A stretch of 64,000 bases of DNA from Isoetes taiwanensis (GCA_021234155.1 JAJEKV010000031.1:5842748-5906747), one strand, 5' to 3'. Shown: positions 22,471 through 34,654, counted from the first letter of the stretch. Translations and numbers: made by a program. The notes: generated by a model not told the origin, from the sequence alone.

Positions 22471-24289
22471 CCCAGATGATCTACCTAGGAAACTACTTCA
22501 AATACCTGCTCCGGAGGAACTTCCACCTGCTCCTAGCATCTCCTTGGCTTGCAAGCGATTCGGGGTAGCTCCCACTTCTTTTGATGTAAATACAGTCTTG
22601 GGGCTGCTGGTCTGTGCTATGCTGTAACAAACAATTCTCGGAATGGAGTTTCGAGCGAAATAGGATTCCAAGACAGTAGGAGCCAAAAAATGGCTTAGGA
22701 TTAGGGTTAGCCATAAATATGTTAGGGTTGCCATGTCATGCCATATGGCCATCCTAAGGTTTGACAAAGTTATATACATAACTTAGCCATGCTCCGTTGT
22801 CTACACATTACTGTATACAAGGCTACAATGGTAGGCTTGTATGGTAACATGGCCTAGAAATATACATATTTATACTGTATATTTCAGAGGAACGCCACAG
22901 CCCATAAGTACAAGGCCAGATATGGTCCACCTTTCTGTAATGGTAGATGCATGACATTAATGTCCCAAGTTCTAAGACTATAATACAATTTGCCAAATGT
23001 GTCCACATGGACTCTCCGAAAAGGATTAACCCAAAGAAATTGCAACGAGATGTTGTGTGTTAGCTTACATTAAACTTTTGAACCAAATGCAACATTCCTA
23101 TCTATTTATCCTAGAAACGAGCATCATGATGAATGAGCTCAAATTCAACATGCATCAACAAGCAATCCGCACATATGGGAAGTGCCATTAAGAGAGTAAT
23201 TTACATTTGAACAAAATCACAAGTTATTCCAGCAAACTGCAATCCAATCTTAAACAACACATAATCTTTGCAGCATACAAAAATATCTATGCGAGTATTG
23301 TGCCATCCAAACAACTGTTCATTTGAAGCCATACCAATCTCTTAGCCTGCTAGGCCTTTACTCTATACAAATTAATCGTACTACTAGATAAAGGGCAGCT
23401 TTATCATTAAGCCTGTAAAGTGCTCTTAGCTAGCAACTAGGTTAGCTTAGATTTTACAGATAGCCTCAGTCTCTCCCTTACGTAGTAGTACCAATGTAAT
23501 AATTAGCAATTAGCTGGCTAAGATAGAAATTATTACTATCTTAGAATAGAAGAACAAGGCACAACCGTGCATAAAACCAAGCTTTATGGGTGTTGTTCTA
23601 CAGCTGCAATAATCTCGATTCATGACAAGCTGCATGAAGCTGCCACTTCAAATTCCAACTTTAAACAAGATGTTTATTCAAAGCCTACATTCTTCAAGAT
23701 CAATTTAATAATGCCTGCTAACAGCTAGGTTCATTAAGACATGGAAAATAGCTGCTGCAGATTATACTTTACCTTGTGTGAATATGTCAGTATTTCATCA
23801 AGAATCACATCTTATGTCTTTGTTGTTTTCATGAAATAATGGCAAGCCTAGAACCTAGGGCTAACAATGCAGACGGATTGATTTTGTTGCAGATCAGTTT
23901 TTGCACATAACCCAAGGCTGGAAAATGCTGGGACAGAGTAATCTCACTTCACAGTATCCAACGTCAGGCCCACCACGCAAAACCCACACCTAAAAGGAAG
24001 ACCGTTTCCCAAGGAGTATTTTGACTCAACCTGGCAATCAACGTTTGAGGTGAATTTTAGGACTAGTCACATTCTCCTTATATATGAGATTAAAGTGCCA
24101 CAAAACAGACCAAACAAGTTTGAATTCATGTACATTCAATAAGTGCATATTCAAAATATAATCATGCATATAATTGCAGCATGTTACCTGTTTGCAAACA
24201 ATCTTGCCATCCACTCCAGTGAGAGACAAATTCGAGGAACCTTTGTAGCCTACTTATTGAAATCAAGAATTTCTGATGTAGAAAAAAAA
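22471..24289. other. No recognised gene
   Basis: No domain-bearing frames, transposon ends or RNA genes seen on either strand. Confidence 0.5.
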
Positions 24290-24420
24290 TTCTCAGGAAG
24301 TTTTCCTGTAAAAAACCATAAAATTCTTCATATTTTCTGGCTGAAAACTAGTTTTTTGCTAATGCTTCCTACTAGCTTAAATTATGTAGAAAATTTACCT
24401 TTTTTTTAACAGAGTTTGTC
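24290..24420. repeat. Dispersed repeat shared with 31300-31430
   Basis: The segment shares scattered blocks in the same order with 31300-31430: GAAGTTTTCC, TTTATAT/TCATATTTT, CTAGCTTAAATTATG and AGAGTTTG. Similarity is moderate, so this is an old repeat of unknown class. Confidence 0.5.
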
Positions 24421-25194
24421 GCTCACTGGTCCACTCTCAGACCACGCTTCAATCCATGCTTTTTCATAACCCTGCCTTGAAGCTACGATCACCGGATCTG
24501 ACATGAGTTGCATAGATATATGGCAATGAAACTCCGCTGCTGCTCCATATTCCATTTTGTTCGATGACTGCCATTCAAAGAAGAGAATGCCAGTTTAAAA
24601 AAACTTTTATGATACACCATAATGAGAAGCAGAAACGGAGATGTAGTTGTGGTTATGGAGAACACTGAAGTCTTCTCCAGTAAGATCTTGCCCATGACTA
24701 ACCTCTGTTGATTAGACGGTATGAACTCACCCAACAACAAGGGTGACAAGAAGATGACTGGCAATATCAAGTTTGAAGTAGTTTTTGAAATATCCAGGCA
24801 TATACCAATATATACTTGGAAGATGCCAAAAACCCGCACAAGCAAGGATTTGCCCCTCTATGAGCAAGGGTGAAAATAAAGTTACCCTTATCATGCTAAT
24901 GTGGCGCAATCCCAATAGTTTGTGATTCCACCCCATAGAATAACCAATGGTCATGATTATCTTCTGCAATTGTTGAAAGCAGCAAGTATTACATAAAGTT
25001 TTATATGGTTTTGGCAAGTATGAGTATGCCAAAATCGTATAATGCTGATGTCAGAAATATAATTTTGCATTTTCTAATGTCCCGTGATCTGTTTATTTTA
25101 AAAGTTTACACATTGGAATTTAGGTTTCTATTTAGGGCACAGGAGACGGCGACGTGGCCGGCGGTGGGTTTCCGTCAGAAGCCAGATTTCGGAT
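24421..25194. other. No recognised gene
   Basis: Frames here are short and overlapping, with no domain. A GC-rich piece at 25140-25195 borders the inverted-repeat block that follows. Confidence 0.45.
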
Positions 25195-25980
25195 GCACGT
25201 AAAGTTCACCTAGTGTTCATTCTGCTACTTCTATCCCACATTCTGCTATGATTTTCTTTTCCAGAATTGTGATTAAGTTTTGAAGTTACTTGCAATTCCA
25301 GTTTTAGTTGCATTCAGTTTCTTGAAGCCCTCTGCTCTGTTCCGGCAGACCTAGAACCGTGAGGAGATCATCATATTAAAGCAAAAAAATAAACGGAACA
25401 GTTAAACTTGAAGCGGCAGGCAAGCCCTGCTTTACATTTTCTGCCAGCTATGACAGAAATGGACAGATATATCATGGCTATGGACAGAAAATCTGATACT
25501 ACAAAGCAAATTGCTTCAAAATCTTGATTTTTTTTCTTTTGATTCTTGAAGTTGAGATAAGACGAGCAAGATTTAACCAAGCAGAGCTACCAAATCCAAA
25601 ATAGAGAAACCTTGCGCCCCAAATCCAAAAATAGAGAAGCCTTGTGCTCCAAATCTTGCAAAAAGGACTGGAAGTGAAAAGGAGTCGTCGGCAGAATGAT
25701 GTTTGCAAAGCCCAGATATCCCAGACCCCCAAAACATGCTCAAATCCGGCCAATCCAAAGCTTTAAAGCTCCACAACAGATTAGGATCTTCCTAAAACTC
25801 GTCCCAGAAGAGCGCTAGCGGAAGGAACTGGAGAAGAAAATCAGTGAAAACCTCGAGCTATGGCGGAAGGAAAAAACAGAACAAGAATGTTCAAAAACAG
25901 AGAAAGAGATCAAGTCGTATTTAATTAAAGTGGGACAAATCTCGAATTTTGGGACTCGGACTGAAAATGGGACTCATACA

Positions 25981-26400
25981 AAAAAAAAAAAAGAGGAGAG
26001 GGAGAGGGGGCACACCTTGATAAGGAGAAGGGTAGGAGAAGAAAGAGGGAGGGGCCACACGTTGAAGAGGATAAGTTGGAAGAAGGGGGGGGGGGGGGGG
26101 GGAGGGAGAGGAGAGCAAAGGGCAAAGGAGGAGGGGGAGGGAGAGGGGGCACACCTTGATAAGGAGAAGGGTAGGAGGGGAGAGGGGCCACACGTTGAAG
26201 AGGGGAAGGGGATAAGTTGGGAGAAGGGGCAGGGGCAGGGATGGGAGAGGAAAGCAAAAGGGTAAAGGAGGAGAGGGAGGGGATAAGTTGGAAGGGGGGG
26301 GAAGGGGAAGGGAGAGCAAAGAGGCAACAGAGGAGGGGGAGGGGCAAATGGGGAGGAGCAAAGGAGGAGCGGGAGGGGAAAAGGGGGGCAAGCCCGCCCC
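25981..26400. repeat. Polypurine tract with 139-bp tandem units
   Basis: About 400 bp in which the plus strand is almost only A and G, including 18 consecutive G at 26085-26102. A unit beginning CACACCTTGATAAGGAGAAG starts at 26011 and again at 26150, each followed by CACACGTTGAAGAGG. Proline-rich ORFs on the other strand are a by-product of this composition. Such mirror-like purine DNA can form triplex and G-quadruplex structures. Confidence 0.9.
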
Positions 26401-26440
26401 TCCCCCTCCAGAAAAAAAAAGTATTAATTATTAATCTATA

Positions 26441-27039
26441 ATGAATAATTAATTAAGCTAATTAGATAATTAATCAAATAATAAATTAAATTAATCTATC
26501 GATAACATAATCAAATATAAATTAAATTAAATCAATAATAGAAACCTTTCTCGACCCACTAGTCGAGAAGGCAATCTAATTCCAGCACCAAGCACAAAAA
26601 AAGCACCGTGGCAGAGGCAAGAGGCAAACCAAAATCACCAAAATCCAGCACTTCATAAGGAACTTCCTCCACACGAAGCAAAACGTGCGTGCAAAGTCCA
26701 TATTAGCTTTTATGGGCGTTCGAGCCTCGGATGACGGCCTCCATTTTCTGCACAAATGGACGGAAACAAACAGCTAGTCTACACAGCTCGCGCACTGGAC
26801 TATCAAATCAAGAAATTTCTCGCTCCCCTGTTCTCCTCTGTTGTTTTCTGCAAGGCTTTCCAGACTAAAGCTCCAAAGTCAGCATTTAATTTCTGCCATT
26901 CCCTTCCGCCATTTAGGATGTGGCTGCAGGATCATCACCGGCCGATTTCATCACCGGCATTAGGAGCTTTAGCAAAAACTGTTTCTCTTGCCGCTCAGGA
27001 AAATACCGCAGCTGCCCGAGGTTTGGATATGTATCGTGC
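26441..27039. other. Spacer inside the minisatellite block
   Basis: A very AT-rich part (to about 26560) built of TTAATTA/AAATTAAAT words is followed by ordinary DNA without a recognised gene. Confidence 0.5.
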
Positions 27040-27044
27040 TGTAG

Positions 27045-27190
27045 AGGTCAGAGGAAATATTGGCCAGTTTGATCAGAGGAAATATTGCTCAGAGGTAATA
27101 TTGATCAGTTTGCTCAGAGGTAATATAGCAAGTGAGGTAATATTGATCAGTTCGCTCAGAGGTAATATTGATCAGAGGAAATATTGCTCC
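27045..27190. repeat. Minisatellite of GAGG(A/T)AATATTG units
   Basis: The words CAGAGGAAATATTG, CAGAGGTAATATTGATCAG and TTTGCTCAGAGG repeat about six times with small changes. Confidence 0.85.
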
Positions 27191-27560
27191 TGGGAATAGA
27201 CCAGGATGTCGGACAATGGGGCAGCTGCAATGAGGAACCACAACGCAATCAGAGCCATCGTCTGGGATTGAAGGACAAGGTCCTCTTTCTGACAAACAAG
27301 GCCGCTTTGTTAATTTGTTTGTTCTCACATAAACATAAGAAGAATACAGCTTAGTTTACATATTACCTGTAGCTCTGAAATGCCCGTTGTTGCGTCAGAT
27401 CTTTATTTCTGAGTTCTTCTCAGCCTTCTCTGAGTTCGGCCTTCTCTGGTTGTGGAGAAAATGGTCTGATCATCATCGGCCTTCGTCATCTGCCTCAGAT
27501 AGGCCTTGTTTCAGATCGAAGGCAGCGGAGCTGCAGAATGGAACGAAGTACGGTTATATC

Positions 27561-27650
27561 AAGCAGATTTGGCTATGGCGGCTCCAACCTTTTTATCGAA
27601 CTGGCGGCTCCAACCTTTTTATCGAGCAGATTTGGCTATGGCGGCTCCTT
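27561..27650. repeat. Short tandem repeat with GGCTATGGCGGCTCC
   Basis: The segments GCAGATTTGGCTATGGCGGC and GCGGCTCCAACCTTTTTATC each occur twice, interleaved, over about 90 bp. Confidence 0.8.
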
Positions 27651-28189
27651 CCCCTGCATTTGCCTCCCCGTTTACAAATGGTTCAGAATGTTGAGCAAAC
27701 TGACGATCCTAGATATAATTCTGCTTTCACATTTTCTTGCCGCTATCAAGGATCTGCCGGAGTAGTGGTGCATCATTCAAGCTTAGGTTATGAATCTAAG
27801 GAGAAAAAAGAGTCCGTGGAGGCCTTGAGAATCGGGCCAGATTGGGCTTAACTGTGGAACCGTGGCACAAAGGCTATGAATCAAGAAGGGATCAAGCAGG
27901 GAGGGTCCGAGCGTTCGAGCTATGGCTATGGCGGCTGGAACAAAGAGTGTGGTACAACGGGATCTGCGGCTCAAAGGTGTGTACCAAATTTCAAAATTTA
28001 AATATGGGTGGGAAGAAAAGCTGGTATATACCAAATTTTAAAATTTAAATATGGGTGGGAAAAAAAAAAGTAGGGTATAAAAAAGCGGGGTATAGAAAAA
28101 TCTTGAAAAAAAAAAAAGGTCATTTGGGAAAGAAATAAGAGGGATACAAAAAAAATCACATAAAAAGGGCGTAAATATATGGTTGAATT

Positions 28190-28560
28190 TTAATATTGAC
28201 AATGGTTAAACTTTAATGTTGGTAAATATTGATAATGGATGAGGTTGAATAGCTAAACCAAAAATATAAAAGATAAAAAAATCTAATGATAAATATTGGT
28301 AATGCTTGAAATATTAGTAAATATTGGCAATGGTTGAACTTAAATATGGATAATGGTTGACTTTATATTGGACTTAAATATTGGATTGCTCGAACTTGAA
28401 TAGTGATAAATATTGGTGATGGTTGAACAAGAAAAAAGACTTCTTCTTAGTATGGTTGAACTTGAATTGGAAATGGTTGAACTTGAGTATTGGTAAATAC
28501 TGCTAATGGTTGAACTCAGATATTGGTCATGGTTGAACTTAAATGTTGGCCCTCAAACTG
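28190..28560. repeat. Minisatellite of ATGGTTGAACTTAAATATTGG units
   Basis: More than eight degenerate copies of ATGGTTGAACTT, spaced about 20-45 bp and alternating with AAATATTGGTAA. A second simple repeat, GTGCTAATACTAATGTGTGC, follows to about 28680. Confidence 0.8.
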
Positions 28561-28829
28561 TCCTTTTTTTGTGCTAATTAAGGTGTGCTAGTATAAAGAC
28601 GCTAATGTGTGCTAATACTAATGTGTGCTAGTATAAAACAATTGTTAAATACTAATTTGTGCTAAATACTAATGTCTTTGTGGAGAAAAACAATAAACTA
28701 TGGTGTGATAGAATAATAAACTATGGTGGAAAATTAGATGGATAGATGGATAAAATGATGCTCTGCAAAAATAATCTCTGGCCCTTGAAATTGCCTTTTT
28801 TTTACTCTAAGCTGCGCCCTCAAACCTGC

Positions 28830-29290
28830 GTTTTTCGCTTTGAGCTGCCTTTCTCACTCGGGCGAGTCGAAAGGCCTTCTCAACTTCAAACCACATTTTT
28901 TCTTTTTAAGACGCCTTTCTCATTTCGCGGTCGAAAGGCCTTGGGACTTTAAAACCGCCTTTTTGGCTTTCAAATGCCTTTCTCAGACTCAGACGAGTCG
29001 AAAGGCCTTCTAACCCCTAGCGTTTTTTTTTTGGTTCGCTTTTCTCGACAACATGAAGAAAGGCCTTCCAATGTCCCTAAAACCCGAAGTTTTTGTTTTG
29101 AACCGCCTTTCCAAAATGAAGGAAGTCGAGAAAGGCCCATATTTCTAAAAGTAATTTTTAAACTATGGCGCCTTTCTTCGACAGAGAAGTCGACTTGAAA
29201 GACCTTCTCGACCAGGTGTTTTCCCTTCGATAATTGCCTTTTCGACTCGTGGAGTCGAAAATCCTCGCCCGTGATTTTCCAAAAATGGCC
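28830..29290. repeat. About 65-bp hairpin-forming minisatellite
   Basis: Roughly seven degenerate units with a period near 65 bp. Each holds CGCCTTTCTC, a few bases, then GAGTCGAAAGGCCTTC, so every unit can fold into a short stem (CTTTC pairing with GAAAG). Spacers are T-rich (CAAACCACATTTTTT type). Confidence 0.8.
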
Positions 29291-30192
29291 CTTAGAACTC
29301 CCTGTTTTGTTTTTTTGGCCCGATGGGCATCACTTGACTAACTTCATTTTGTCTTTTGCAGTCCTTATCTCAACCAGATAGTACATGCTTGGGAGCAATG
29401 AAAAGACCAGTTCATTAAAGAAAGCTGCCGAGAAGAGGGTGGTGACATCAGTTGGACATACAAGCACGTGGCCCATGAACTCCTCTCATACATATTTCTA
29501 TCGTCTATAAGTTGCTCCGTGACTTGGAGAGAGCTCCACGCGCCCTTTGCACTAGGTGGTTCATGTGTGAAGAGGGTGTAATCATTTTGCCCATACGACC
29601 ACTATGGTCTCTTCACCCACTGTAATATATATTATAATGAGCCCATTTTTAAATATAAGGTATCTCAAAACTAGTATTTTTTTGTGGTTAAGTAAACAAT
29701 TTGCTTAATTTTTGTTGGAATTTGTGATCTCTTGTCTACTCACCCAAGAAAATAGAGCCAAAATGTTCAACTAAGAATCTTTTTCAACTAGAACTTTGAT
29801 TTCAATCTGTAATGAAATTCCTATGTTTGAGTTGCATTGTTCTTGTTCTCGATTCGTTATCCAAGAAAACTGGAAGAAAGCTTGGATGCACACTAACAGA
29901 CAAAAATTCGAATTATGGACAGTTTTCGGGTCGGGGTGCTCCTTTTTGTGTAAAATAACAGGGTTCCGAAAAAAAATGGGAATGGAATGAGTCCCACTTT
30001 AATTAAATACGACTTGATCGTCCAAATCTTCTCAAACTTCATCAAAGTAATGCTAACACCTAGATGGCGCCATCGGAAGCAAAAATGGTAATAGCACAAC
30101 CGTAAACACGAAGATCGGCTATGGCGCACCAAGAACAGAGGAAAAACATAGAAAAAAATACACAGAATAAACCCTAGGTGAACTTCACGTTA

Positions 30193-30298
30193 GGGCAATG
30201 TCACTTTAGGTGACATTTCCACGTGTCAACGTTGCCTCCGCGCTAACGCGCGTCGGCAACGTTTCCACGTGGGAATGTCACCTAAAGTGACATTCCCC
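30193..30298. mobile_element. 106-bp foldback MITE with TA duplication
   Basis: Two arms of 44 bp, with four mismatches, face each other around an 18-nt loop rich in GCGC. The arms start GGG(C/G)AATGTCACTTTAGG. TA dinucleotides flank both ends (30191-30192 and 30299-30300), as for Tc1/mariner-class MITEs. Within each arm GTCACTTTAGGTGAC is itself nearly palindromic. It sits directly beside the inverted repeat ending at 30190. If transcribed it would give a long hairpin RNA. Confidence 0.8.
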
Positions 30299-31299
30299 TA
30301 TACAAGAGGAAGCTTTGCAAGGTGTTTTGCAGGAATTTGTGTACAAAATTTTCGCCTCTGTTTCTAGCTTCCTGTCCAGGTTACAACAATATAATGTTTC
30401 GATGAAATGATCGGCTAAAGCTGATGAATTTCTTTTGTTATAGGTCTTTGTGTTGCCGACGTCACAGGTCTTTGTGTTGCTGAAGGTTCCAATGAATAAC
30501 ACATTTGCAAGTTTCTTCCACACATCGGCTATAGCTATAACTGCTGGAAGGTGCATCTTTCTTGTTGCTGAAGCTGTAGTATTAGGCATTAGGCTTCTCC
30601 CTTCCATTTCCGTTACGGAGCTCCGGGAGGAATCTGCATCAATTAATCGATATTTTGTCCCTTTGATCTGGACATGTGATTCGCTGCAGAAGAGCAAGTG
30701 CAAGATGTTTTGGACAGGAAAGAAGCTTTGCAGATGTTTTGCAGGTGATCCGCTGCAGAAGAGCAAATGTTTTGGACAAGGCAGGATTCCGGAGATAATG
30801 TCTTGCAGGAGCAAGTTGTAGATGATGTTTTAGAGCAAGTTCTAGATGTTGTTTTGGTCTGGTATTCTTGAGTAGGTCTCGATTGAACTGTTGTTATTTA
30901 TATCTGGCATTGTGGTACCGATTCATGTTGGTGGGGTTCAAATCCTCATTCTTATATGCAAATGTCTGGTGTTTTAGACTTGTGTTCAGCGTTGTCTGCT
31001 GTGAGATCTGGCAGGAGTTTGAAATTTGCGGGCTATAAGCCTAAATATATGTGTGTTCTTCTACTGTTTGTGCCATTCTGTTGCTGTGCTAGATTAGTTG
31101 TTACTCATGTCTTTATTATATGCAATGTATAGCTTGTGTTGACTTCTATTATGGTTTTGACAACCATATGCTGAGGTGGAAAATGGGGTTTGACTCCATC
31201 TTCATTTTGCTCAATGGTTGTGGTTGTTGGAGAGGGAATATGACCCTTTATCTACGGCCGAGGATTAACGAGTTATAGAGGATTAGGTTCTTGGAAAAA
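30299..31299. other. No recognised gene
   Basis: Contains internal repetition of the words TTTTGGACA(A/G)G, AGAGCAAGT and GATGTTTTGCAGG between 30680 and 30860. No domain on either strand. Confidence 0.5.
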
Positions 31300-31430
31300 T
31301 AATTCCAAGAAGTTTTCCGGCCAAAATCTGTGGGTTTCTTTATATTTTTCAGAGTGAAATCTAGATTTTCATAGGCCTTCCCCCTAGCTTAAATTATGCA
31401 GGAAATATACTTGTTAGGTTTTTAGAGTTT
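31300..31430. repeat. Dispersed repeat shared with 24290-24420
   Basis: Same order of blocks as at 24290-24420, in the same orientation. It lies about 270-400 bp upstream of the PRP4-like start codon. Confidence 0.5.
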
Positions 31431-31694
31431 GCCCCAGCTGCTTCAAATTATTGCCAAAGTTAATGCTAAAGTTGACTTTGAGTTTTCAGAAATGGAGAGG
31501 ATTTCTGAAAGCTGCGGTTGACATTAGGCTCATGGAACGTATAGGCTTAGCGAGTATAGAGGGATCCCAAAAAATAGGAAATCCAATCTGGGGTAATTTT
31601 CTCAAATAAAATACGTCAACCATTTATCCTTTTTCTTTTGCCATGTTGGAAACCCTAAGTACCTGCCGAAGGTTTTAGGCCTCCGGAACTGGCT

Positions 31695-33905
31695 ATGGCG
31701 GATCCTCCAGCGGGACCAACTTTCCCACCCCCGGCTCCCCCAGTGGCTGCACCAGGTATGATTTTACCCATACCAAATCCGTTGGTTCCATCTGCCGCTA
31801 CTCCGGTTGCTCCATATCTGGCTATGGCAATGCCGGCCACAATTTCTCCTCCGGTGGTTGCTGGGCCAACACCGCCCATTGCTCCACTCCCAATTAGATT
31901 ACCTGTGGCTCCACAGAAGAACGAGGACGCGGATGGTGAGACGAACAGCCCTTCCCCCAGCCCGGCCCGTAAAGACGATGCCGGCGTTAGTAATGTTTTC
32001 CAGGTTTCTGAAGAGAGCAAAAGGGCTCGCGAAAGACAGGAGCAGGCTGTCCAGCAACTTCTCATGCGTAGAAGAGCCAATGCTTTGGCAGTTCCTACCA
32101 ATGATTCCGCTGTTAGATCTCGTCTTAGGAACCTTGGGCATCCCATCACCCTCTTTGGAGAAAGAGAAATGGAGAGACGGGACCGGCTCAGAACCATTAT
32201 GGCCAAATTGGATGCAGACGGAGACCTCGACAAACTTTTGAAGGCACAAGAAGCTTCTGGTGATGGTGAAGCAGAGGAAGCTCACGAACTTGAGACCATT
32301 CAGACAAAGACTTTCTACACAGAAGGGACCCTTGAGCTTCAAAGGGCCAGGGTTGATATATTGCACTATTCTTTGCCAAAGGCTGCTGCCAGGATTTCAA
32401 TGGCAAAAAGGAAGAGAGAAGATCCCGATGAGGATGAAGATGCAGAAGCAGATTATGTTTTGAAAGCAATGCTTCAAACTTCAATGGACTGTAGTGAAAT
32501 TGGTGATGAGAGACCCCTTTCAGGATGTGCTTTTTCTCCAGATTCGACTTTGCTTGCAACGAGGTACATCATGTTTCAGTAACAACCTAGTAGCGTGGAA
32601 ACTGCAATATGTAGAAAAAAACATGCAAACTAGTGATAGGCCACTTAACAAACTGCCTCCTAGTACAAGTTAAAGTCATTTCCTCGCCAATTAGCAGAAT
32701 CCATAACATAATAATGTCCAAGGCCCTCATCTGGCTTGTCTTCATATAGATTTTCTGAATGAGGAGGTTTAACATGAATTATTTTTTATGCTAACTTAAA
32801 TTTTACTTTTTAATAGCGGGTGGAGTGGGATCACAAAGGTTTGGAGCATTCCAGAAGTCAAAAAGGTTTCTGTTCTCAAAGGTCATACAGAAAGAATTAC
32901 AGCCGTCGCTTTTTCCTCAAAAGGAACTCACATAGCTACTGCTTCTGCTGACCGAACTGCAATTTTGTGGGATCTGGAGGGTGTTAGAAGAGTTACATTT
33001 GAAGGTCATTTGGATCGATTAGCCAGACTTGCATTTCATCCATCTGGCTCCTATTTGGCGACTACTAGCTTTGATAAAACATGGAGACTATGGGATGTCG
33101 CCACAGGAACTGAACTCTTGTTGCAGGAAGGGCATAGTCGGAGTGTCTATGGGATAGCTTTCCATCCAGATGGATCATTAGTGGCATCGTGTGGAATGGA
33201 TGCTTTAACCCGTGTATGGGATCTACGGACTGGAAGAAGCATCCTTGCGCTGGAGGGACATGTCAAACCTGTAAGTTGTTCATTGCTTAAGTTGAATTTT
33301 GTTTGGTTTCTAATGTTTGCTATTTCTTAACAAAGGGTTTGTTTAATCTTTAGTGCATATAATGGCTTATTAGATCATGCCTTCATTTTTCAGGTTTTGG
33401 GCATAGACTTTTCTCCGAATGGCTATCATTTGGCTACTGGAAGTGAAGACCATACATGCCGAGTATGGGATCTTCAGAAGAAGCACTCTTTATACATTAT
33501 ACCAGCTCATTCTTCCTTAATTTCTCAAGTAAAATATGAACCACAGGAGGGCTACTTTTTAGTGACAGCATCCTACGATAATACAGCAAGAGTAAGTCAA
33601 TTATATGTAACGTGCAGCCAGTTGTATGCTTGTTTTAATTTTATCATATTTGCAGATTTGGTCCTCTCGGGATTTCAAGCCTATCAAGACATTGGCTGGG
33701 CATGAGGGAAAAGTTATGGGTATTGATATTACATCAGGTATATTAAAACTTAGTAATTTTGTTTTTCTGGTTGAGATTTAAGTTTTATAACATTATTCTT
33801 GTTATAATATGTACAGATGGCCATCAGATTGGAGAATACATTGCAACTGTATCTTATGATCGCACTATCAAACTTTGGTCACATAATAAGCCTACTCTGG
33901 TCTAA
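31695..33905 (+). CDS. PRP4: U4/U6 snRNP PRP4-like WD40 protein
   Basis: PRP4 is a component of the U4/U6 di-snRNP and the U4/U6.U5 tri-snRNP; the Arabidopsis homologue is LACHESIS, about the same length. Five exons (31695-32563, 32817-33270, 33394-33591, 33656-33737, 33817-33905) have GT/AG borders and matching phases and give 563 residues. The N terminus is Pro/Ala-rich (1-75). A splicing-factor motif (SFM) region follows at about 138-175, with VRSRLRNLGHPITLFGERE. Seven WD40 repeats run from about residue 268 to the end (for example KGHTERITAVAFSSKG, TASADRTAILWDL and a last repeat ending TIKLWSH). The start follows GGCTATGGCGG, a good plant initiation context. Reading through intron 1 or 2 meets stops soon. 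Nothing in the frame is broken. Confidence 0.93.
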
Positions 33906-34654
33906 TTTCAGCCATTAAGAAATGTTGCTGCAATGCTTTGCAAGAGAGAAATTCAACATGGTGATTTTGATGCACTGGCCTCTGACATGTATTATACAAA
34001 CTCCAAATTAATGACATCTGTTAATGTTTTGAGAGCTCAAAATGTAGAACGTTTTCTGAATACCCCATTTGGCATTCAAATTATTGCCTTCGGAGCAAAA
34101 AGACATTACATGCTGCTACTAACTAACAAGGCAGGATTACTTTGTAATATAATCACAATATTGAGAGATGGCGGAGACCAAGTCTCTAAAAAATTTGTAG
34201 AATGAGGATTTTTTGTTTTATTGACTGGACCCGGTTAAACTGGTTGAATTTTACCTATTTTCCTCTCTCGGGGTAAGGAGGATGAAAAGCTCATATTAAA
34301 CTGAAACTTGGGTAAGGTGAAATTTATGCCAAGTTTGCACGTTTTTAAGTTTTCCGAAGGGCAATCCCTAGGCACGGAGGTGAGGATTGAGGAATATTCG
34401 TAGAATGTCTTAAATGTGAGGCCGAGATCTGTGGTTAGTCTAGAATGTGTGCGGCATATGCCTTTTGACGACCAAAGATAAGCCCAAAAAAAGGATGTTG
34501 AACTTGCAATACTTGCTAAACGGAGTTCAATCGATTATGCTTAGAGTTCACATGGCGTTACTCGACCTTGCATGCATTTTGACCGCCGGAGTTAAGTAGA
34601 AAATTCAATGTCGAGGTTTATTTTTGCATTTCCTTTGTTCCAAAATCTATTATT
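33906..34654. other. Downstream of PRP4: likely 3' UTR, then unassigned
   Basis: The first about 300 bp probably belong to the 3' untranslated region. A 90-codon frame at 33933-34205 lies in it but has no domain. Beyond 34210 I see no gene. Confidence 0.45.

Larger units (their letters stand above)
25195..30190. mobile_element. Inverted-repeat-bounded block full of minisatellites (unclassified)
   Basis: Two pairs of inverted repeats face each other in the same order. The outer pair is 25195-25222 with 30163-30190 (25 of 28 bp match, containing AAGTTCACCTAG). The inner pair is 25908-25936 with 29991-30019 (29 bp perfect, containing TATTTAATTAAAGTGGGAC). Between them lie a purine tract and at least four minisatellites, listed separately, and no recognisable protein. 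The arms differ in length (about 710 bp against 170 bp between the pairs), so one arm has gained or lost DNA. This could be a non-autonomous DNA element that collects tandem repeats, or two inverted copies of an older repeat. No target duplication was established. Confidence 0.4.

Noticed and set aside
25921-26391. 140-156-codon proline/serine/leucine-rich ORFs on the minus strand
   Set aside because: They are translations of the polypurine tract; three frames are open at once and all are low-complexity.
27783-28034. Overlapping plus- and minus-strand ORFs near 27.4-28.0 kb
   Set aside because: They run through tandem repeats and lack any conserved motif.
31655-32559. Minus-strand ORFs of 120-192 codons over PRP4 exon 1
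   Set aside because: Antisense shadows of a clear coding exon.
33933-34205. 90-codon ORF directly after PRP4
   Set aside because: It lies in the expected 3' UTR and has no recognisable domain.
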